From: Humitalea rosea
GTDB lineage: Bacteria; Pseudomonadota; Alphaproteobacteria; Acetobacterales; Acetobacteraceae
Assembly (NCBI RefSeq): GCF_003253705.1
Contig: NZ_QKYU01000024.1
Location: 1-64,000 of the forward strand
DNA length: 64,000 bases
Direction of reading: 5' to 3'
Notes under the pieces: model-generated
Databases searched by the model: none
What the model was told of the DNA's origin: nothing
Seen by the model: the letters and a program-made list of their open reading frames with translations, nothing else
Shown here: piece by piece, positions 60,058 to 64,000 of the stretch
Position numbering within the stretch: the stretch's first letter is position 1
How the letters are laid out: each line of letters opens with the position of its first letter
Made by a program: the position numbers and the translations under genes

Positions 60058-61026
60058 TCAGCCGCCCGGAGCCTCGCTTTGGTAGAGGCCGTGGCGGTCG
60101 TGCCAGGCGACCTTGCCCCAGCCCGCCACCGCGCGCAGCGCCTGCCGTTGTGCCAGAGGCCGTGCCGCCGGCAGCAGCCACGCCGCCAATGAGAGCAGCA
60201 CCGCCACGCCGCCATGCACCACCGCCTGCGCGAGGCCGATCGCGCGCAGCCGCAGCGCCGTGCGGAGCGGGTGCGGCGCATTGCCCACGGTCGCCGAGGC
60301 ATAGGCCTGGGCAAAGGTGTAGGCGCGCTGCCGGTTGAAGGGAAAGCCGGTGCGATGCGGCAGCACCGTCTCCATCACCGCCGCGCCGGCGCACCAGGCA
60401 AAGCGGCGCCCACGGTTTTGCAGCCGCAGGAACAGATCCAGATCCTCGCCCCCCGAGGCGCCATAGGCGACATCGAAGGGGGCTGGATCGGTGAAGCAGG
60501 TGGCACGGCGCCAGATCGAGCTTGCGGTGCTGACCACGAACCCAGGGGGCTGCAACGGCCCCGCCGCCGCGATCGGGGTGCCCGTGGGCAGGTCGAGGAC
60601 GCGGGTGAAGGCAGAGGCGCCGGGGTCCCAGCCCGGCGGCCGCCCGTCCTCGAACACCGGGCGCACCGGGCCCAGCGCCGCATCCACGCGGTCATCGGCC
60701 ATCACCGCCACCAGCGCATCCAACCACCCCGGCGCGACCTCCAGATCATCGTCGAGGAAGGCGATCAGCGGCGCCCGTGCCGCCGCGATGCCGGCGTTGC
60801 GCGCGATCGAGATGTTGGGCGGCCCGCATGGGATGCAGCGGACCGGCACCGTCGCGGCCATGCGGTCGACGATGCCCTGGGCATGGCGGGCGGGGCCGTT
60901 GTCCGCGACCACGATCTCATGGGCGAGGCCGGTCAGCGTCGCCTGATCGAGGCAGATCCGCAGCGTGCGGGCGAAGAGGGCAGGGCGGTTGTAGGTGCAG
61001 ATCACCACCGAGACGATGGGGGCCAT
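60058..61026 (-). CDS. Family 2 glycosyltransferase, paralogue of the preceding gene
   Basis: A 322-residue protein. VSVVICTYNRPALFARTLRI, PNISIARNAGIAAARAPLIA, FLDDDLEVAPGWLDAL, and GASGGEDLDLFLRLQNRGRR give the GT-A core. The C-terminal membrane-like part (AIGLAQAVVHGGVAVLLSLA) is like that of the neighbour at 59112, so the two probably arose by duplication. It is followed on the same strand by no further gene before the convergent one. Confidence 0.9.
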   Translation of the reverse strand: MAPIVSVVICTYNRPALFARTLRICLDQATLTGLAHEIVVADNGPARHAQGIVDRMAATVPVRCIPCGPPNISIARNAGIAAARAPLIAFLDDDLEVAPGWLDALVAVMADDRVDAALGPVRPVFEDGRPPGWDPGASAFTRVLDLPTGTPIAAAGPLQPPGFVVSTASSIWRRATCFTDPAPFDVAYGASGGEDLDLFLRLQNRGRRFAWCAGAAVMETVLPHRTGFPFNRQRAYTFAQAYASATVGNAPHPLRTALRLRAIGLAQAVVHGGVAVLLSLAAWLLPAARPLAQRQALRAVAGWGKVAWHDRHGLYQSEAPGG

Positions 61027-61029
61027 GCG

Positions 61030-62010
61030 TCAGGCGAGTCCGCTTCGGCGCAGCCAGTCGGCGCTGTCCCGCAAGCCCTCGGCGAGGCCGATGCGCGGCG
61101 CCCAGCCAAGCCGCGCCCGCGCGCGATCGGTCGGATAGATCGCGCGGCGGGCGAAGAGTGCCAGCTCCCCCGGCCCCGGCGAGATCAGGATGCGCTGCGC
61201 GAGGGGCGCGCGCAGCGGCGGCGCGAGCCGAGCCAGCACCTTCAGCAGCAGTCCGCTGAGGCTGCGCCACCAGAGCGTCGCGGGGCTGATCTCGGGCGGG
61301 GCGGGGCGGCCCATGGCGGCGGCGAGCTGGCGGAACCAGCCATTCCAGGTGACGATGTCGGGGCCGGAGATGTTCATCGCCTCGGTGCCCTCGAGCGGGG
61401 CGGCGATGGCGGCGATCGCGGCCTCGGCGACATCATCGACATGCACGAGGTTGCACAGGCCCTCGCCGGCGGCCCCGAAGCCGCCCCAGGCGCCGGTGGC
61501 GAGGCGGCGCGCCATCTTGCCCACCCAAAGCTCCGAGCCCGCGCCATAGATGATGGTGGGGCGCAGAATCGCGACCTCGATCCCCGCGGCGCGGGCATGG
61601 GCCTCGGCCGCCGCCTTCCAATGCGGATAGCCGCGCCCGCTGCCGGAAAGCAGGGGGCGGTCCTCATCGACCCGGCCGGTCGCGTCGCCATAGACGCTGA
61701 TGCTGCTGAGATGCACGACGCGCCGCACGCCCGCCCGCGCCGCGGCGGCGAACAGGGCGCCGCTCCCATCGGCGGTGGTGGCGCGGTCGCCGACCGCGCA
61801 ATGCAGCACCGTGTCGATCCCGCGAAGTGCGGCCGGCAGCCCGGCGGGATCGCGCAGATCCATCACGCGCGGCACCACGCCGGCGGCGAGCGCCCGGCCA
61901 GCGTCGCGCGTGGCACCGAAGATGCGTGCCCCGGTGCCGGCCCGCGTCAGCCGGCGGGCGATGGCGCTGCCCACGAAGCCGCTGGCACCGGTGATCAGCA
62001 GGTCAGGCAA
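61030..62010 (-). CDS. NAD-dependent nucleotide-sugar epimerase/dehydratase
   Basis: A 326-residue extended SDR protein. The NAD loop is LLITGASGFVGSAIARRLTR, followed by VLHCAVGD, VVHLSSISVYGDATG, the YxxxK-like YPHWKAAAEAHARA and ILRPTIIYGAGSELWVGKMA. It probably makes or modifies a nucleotide sugar used by the transferases next to it; the GT2 gene follows after three bases. Its substrate cannot be told. The Y of the catalytic YxxxK is present as YPHWK. Confidence 0.87.
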   Translation of the reverse strand: MPDLLITGASGFVGSAIARRLTRAGTGARIFGATRDAGRALAAGVVPRVMDLRDPAGLPAALRGIDTVLHCAVGDRATTADGSGALFAAAARAGVRRVVHLSSISVYGDATGRVDEDRPLLSGSGRGYPHWKAAAEAHARAAGIEVAILRPTIIYGAGSELWVGKMARRLATGAWGGFGAAGEGLCNLVHVDDVAEAAIAAIAAPLEGTEAMNISGPDIVTWNGWFRQLAAAMGRPAPPEISPATLWWRSLSGLLLKVLARLAPPLRAPLAQRILISPGPGELALFARRAIYPTDRARARLGWAPRIGLAEGLRDSADWLRRSGLA

Positions 62011-62090
62011 GGGGAATGAGGGTGGTCATTGGTGGTTGGACAATGCCGCAACCAGACCCGATAAGCCACGCGCAGCATGGGAATTTTCCG

Positions 62091-63209
62091 GTGAAGATTG
62101 CATTCGTGGGCTGCGGTTGGGTCGCCGATTACTACATGACCACGCTGCCCGACCATTCGGGGCTTTCCCTCGCCGGCGTCTATGATCGCGACCCGGCGCA
62201 GCTTGCCCGCTTCATCGGCTATTATGGCGTTCCGGCCTACGAAAGCCTCGATGCGCTGCTGGCCGATCCGGCGGTCGGGATGGTCGTGAACCTCACCAAT
62301 CCACGCAGCCATTTCGAGGTGTCGCGCGCCGCGTTGCTGGCCGGCAAGCCCGTGTATTCCGAGAAGCCGCTGGCGATGTCGATGCCGGAGGCGGAGGCGT
62401 TGCGGGCCTTGGCCGCCGAGCGTGGCCTCGGCCTCGCCGCCGCCCCCTGCAACCATCTCAGCGGCCCGATCGAGGCGATGGCGCGGGAGCTGCGGGCCGG
62501 TCGCGCCGGACGAGTGCTGATGGCGCAGGCGGAGATGGATGACGGGCTGGTGCCCTATCTCGCGACGGGTGGCTGGATCAGCCATTCGGGCGCGGTCTGG
62601 CCGGCGAAGGATGAGTTCGAGATCGGCTGCACCTTCGAGCACGCCGGCTACCAGATCGCCCCGCTGGTGCGGCTGTTCGGCCCGGTGCGGCGGGTGACCG
62701 CGATCAGCGCGCTGCTGGTGCCGGAGAAGGGGCGTGACATCGGCGTGGGCGCGCAAAACCCCGATTGCGCGATCGGGGTGCTGGAATTCGACCACGGCCT
62801 GCTCGCGCGCATCACGCTGGGCATCGTCGCCCCGGTGAACCGGCTGCTGCGCGTGGTCGGCACCGAGGGCGTGCTGACCGTCTCCGACGTCTGGGACAAC
62901 CGCGCCAGCCTGCGCTGGAGCCGCACGGGGCAGGGTTTCTTGCAGCGTGCGACACGAAAGTTGGAGCTGAAGCTCGCGCGCTGGCTGCCGGGGGTGCTGC
63001 TGGGCCGGGGCCTTTCGGTCACGGCGCGCCGGCGACGCCGCCGGCAACCGACGATGGATTTTTCCCGCGGTGTTGCCGAGCTTGCGGCGCGGATCGAAAG
63101 CGGTGGCGAGACCGCGGCACTTGCCGCCCTGGCGGTGCACGTCACCGAGGTGACGGTGGCCTTGCAGGCGCCCGGCGGCGGCACGCGACAGATGCTGACG
63201 GGGCTTTAG
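62091..63209 (+). CDS. Gfo/Idh/MocA family oxidoreductase
   Basis: A protein of about 372 residues. KIAFVGCGWVADYYMTTLPD is the NAD(P) binding start, and YSEKPLAMSMPEAEALRALA holds the conserved EKP. The C-terminal domain (HSGAVWPAKDEFEIGCTFEH, then AGYQIAPLVRLFGPV) is of the type that oxidises sugar nucleotides or inositol-like substrates. A GTG at 62091 keeps the family start; an ATG at 62043 adds 16 residues. It diverges from the epimerase gene. Confidence 0.85.
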   Translation: MKIAFVGCGWVADYYMTTLPDHSGLSLAGVYDRDPAQLARFIGYYGVPAYESLDALLADPAVGMVVNLTNPRSHFEVSRAALLAGKPVYSEKPLAMSMPEAEALRALAAERGLGLAAAPCNHLSGPIEAMARELRAGRAGRVLMAQAEMDDGLVPYLATGGWISHSGAVWPAKDEFEIGCTFEHAGYQIAPLVRLFGPVRRVTAISALLVPEKGRDIGVGAQNPDCAIGVLEFDHGLLARITLGIVAPVNRLLRVVGTEGVLTVSDVWDNRASLRWSRTGQGFLQRATRKLELKLARWLPGVLLGRGLSVTARRRRRRQPTMDFSRGVAELAARIESGGETAALAALAVHVTEVTVALQAPGGGTRQMLTGL

Positions 63210-63218
63210 CCCGTCAGC

Positions 63219-63941
63219 TCAGGGAACGAAGCCGGCGCCGATGTTGCGGTTGATCGTGTAGCTGAAGCTCGGGTTGAACGGCACCGCGCGGGTGATGAAC
63301 TGGTCGACCCAAAGGTTGACCTCGGCGATCCGGCTGCGCGGCACGAAGATGATATCGCCCGGGAACAACGGCACATCGCTCGGCAGCCCGCCGGTGTTGA
63401 GCTGCTGCTGCAGATCCAGCGTCCGCAGCATCGGCTGGTTCTGCGGGTTGCGGCGGATGAGGATGACCTGGCTCACCCGCGCCTCCGGCTCGAAGCCGCC
63501 GGCCAGCAGCACCTGTTCGATGACACCGCGCCGGCCGGACAACGGGTAGGCGCCGCCGCGCTTCACCGCGCCGCCGACGAAGACCATCGAGCCGCCGGCC
63601 TCCTCAAGCGAAACGGTGACGATGGGCTCGGTGAGGGTGCGGCGGGAGGCGAGGGCGATCGCGGCCTCAAGCTCGTCGGTCGTCTTGCCCCCGGCCATCA
63701 CGCGCCCGGCGGCGCGCAGCCCGATCGCACCATCGGGCGCGACCAGCGAGGTTTCGCCCATCTCGGGCGTCAACAGGAACTGCACCCGCAGCTTGTCCCC
63801 AGCCGAGACGCGATAGGCGGGCGAGACCTCGGCCCAGGGCGCGAAGCCGGCGGGATCGGTCTCGACCGGCCGAAGGTTGGCCGTGGTGCAGCCGGCGAGC
63901 AGCAGCAGAATGCAGGTGAACGGAATGCTGGCAAATCGCAC
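63219..63941 (-). CDS. Polysaccharide export lipoprotein (Wza-like)
   Basis: A 240-residue outer-membrane protein. Lipoprotein signal ILLLLAGCTTANLRP with the lipobox Cys at 18, the Poly_export domain (YRVSAGDKLRVQFLLTPEMG, PDGAIGLRAAGRVMAGGKTT), and the SLBB-like GGSMVFVGGAVKRGGAYPLS. It would form the export channel with a Wzc-like kinase. It lies three bases from the end of the next gene on the same strand. Confidence 0.9.
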   Translation of the reverse strand: MRFASIPFTCILLLLAGCTTANLRPVETDPAGFAPWAEVSPAYRVSAGDKLRVQFLLTPEMGETSLVAPDGAIGLRAAGRVMAGGKTTDELEAAIALASRRTLTEPIVTVSLEEAGGSMVFVGGAVKRGGAYPLSGRRGVIEQVLLAGGFEPEARVSQVILIRRNPQNQPMLRTLDLQQQLNTGGLPSDVPLFPGDIIFVPRSRIAEVNLWVDQFITRAVPFNPSFSYTINRNIGAGFVP

Positions 63942-63944
63942 GAT

Positions 63945-64000
63945 CTACACCAGCCCCGCGAGTTCGGTCGGCAGCGCCGGGCGCTGATCGGTGAAGGCGA
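63945..64000 (-). CDS. C-terminal end of a further gene (partial)
   Basis: The last 17 residues of a gene entering from the right edge, ending ...TDQRPALPTELAGLV and a TAG stop at 63945-63947. It lies three bases upstream of the export lipoprotein start on the same strand, so it is probably part of the same polysaccharide operon. Too little is present to name it. Confidence 0.5.
   Translation of the reverse strand, partial: AFTDQRPALPTELAGLV

Overview
The window looks like the chromosome of a high-GC alphaproteobacterium, most plausibly an Acetobacterales (Roseomonas-like) species. This is inferred from the strong G/C third-position bias, the gene families and the style of the phage modules; there is no rRNA or housekeeping marker to prove it.

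Region 1, about 1-36,685: most of a lambda-like siphophage prophage, running off the left edge. Late genes are on the minus strand in lambda order: small terminase (15,530), large terminase, gpW-like connector, portal, a virion protein with an FCCH-like segment, a prohead protease-major capsid fusion, DUF2190 protein, lytic/structural protein, head-tail joining protein, holin-like protein, DUF6441 protein, tail terminator-like, tail tube and chaperone-like genes. A foreign 964-codon gene (794-3688, plus strand) sits inside the tail genes. It encodes a nuclease-STAND NTPase-TPR-SEC-C protein, a probable anti-phage defence gene. The middle part (15.6-32.2 kb) carries a DUF3489 protein, two tandem ParB-methyltransferase fusions, two toxin-antitoxin pairs, a primase-polymerase, a DEAD/DEAH helicase, a Cas4/RecB-like nuclease, a DUF669 protein, a Sak4-like ATPase, a PD-(D/E)XK-like resolvase and a sigma-70-like factor. 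Divergent from these are an ImmA/IrrE protease and an XRE repressor, followed by a DUF2924 - large serine recombinase - HTH cassette that probably performs integration.

Region 2, about 37,087-50,116: a compact plus-strand defence island of the DNA phosphorothioation type. It encodes a DndA-like cysteine desulfurase, a DndC sulfurtransferase, a DndD-like ATPase with an N-terminal extension, and a DndE-like protein. A second, tightly coupled module follows: a 72-residue protein, a second DndD-like ATPase, and an FtsK-type motor whose N-terminus is itself DndE-like. Next come a coupled ABC-type ATPase plus TOPRIM/DUF4435-like pair (PARIS/OLD-like layout) and a phosphorothioation-associated methyltransferase. 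No DndB and none of the familiar restriction partners (DndFGH/DptFGH, SspE, PbeABCD) are visible. The duplicated DndD/DndE logic with a fused FtsK motor is the strongest candidate here for an undescribed system.

Region 3, 50.4-51.9 kb: tRNA-Ser(GGA) with its 3' end facing the island, an ISAs1-type transposase remnant joined to the 3' part of a dihydrodipicolinate-synthase-family gene, and a secreted protein made of six 20-residue Asp/Asn/Gly-rich repeats.

Region 4, 52.4-64.0 kb: host exopolysaccharide genes. They encode an O-antigen ligase/polymerase-like protein, a Wzx-like flippase, a polytopic membrane protein, a polyprenyl-phosphate sugar transferase, a WecB/TagA/CpsF transferase, two family-2 glycosyltransferases, an NAD-dependent epimerase, a Gfo/Idh/MocA oxidoreductase, a Wza-like export lipoprotein, and the 3' end of one more gene at the right edge.
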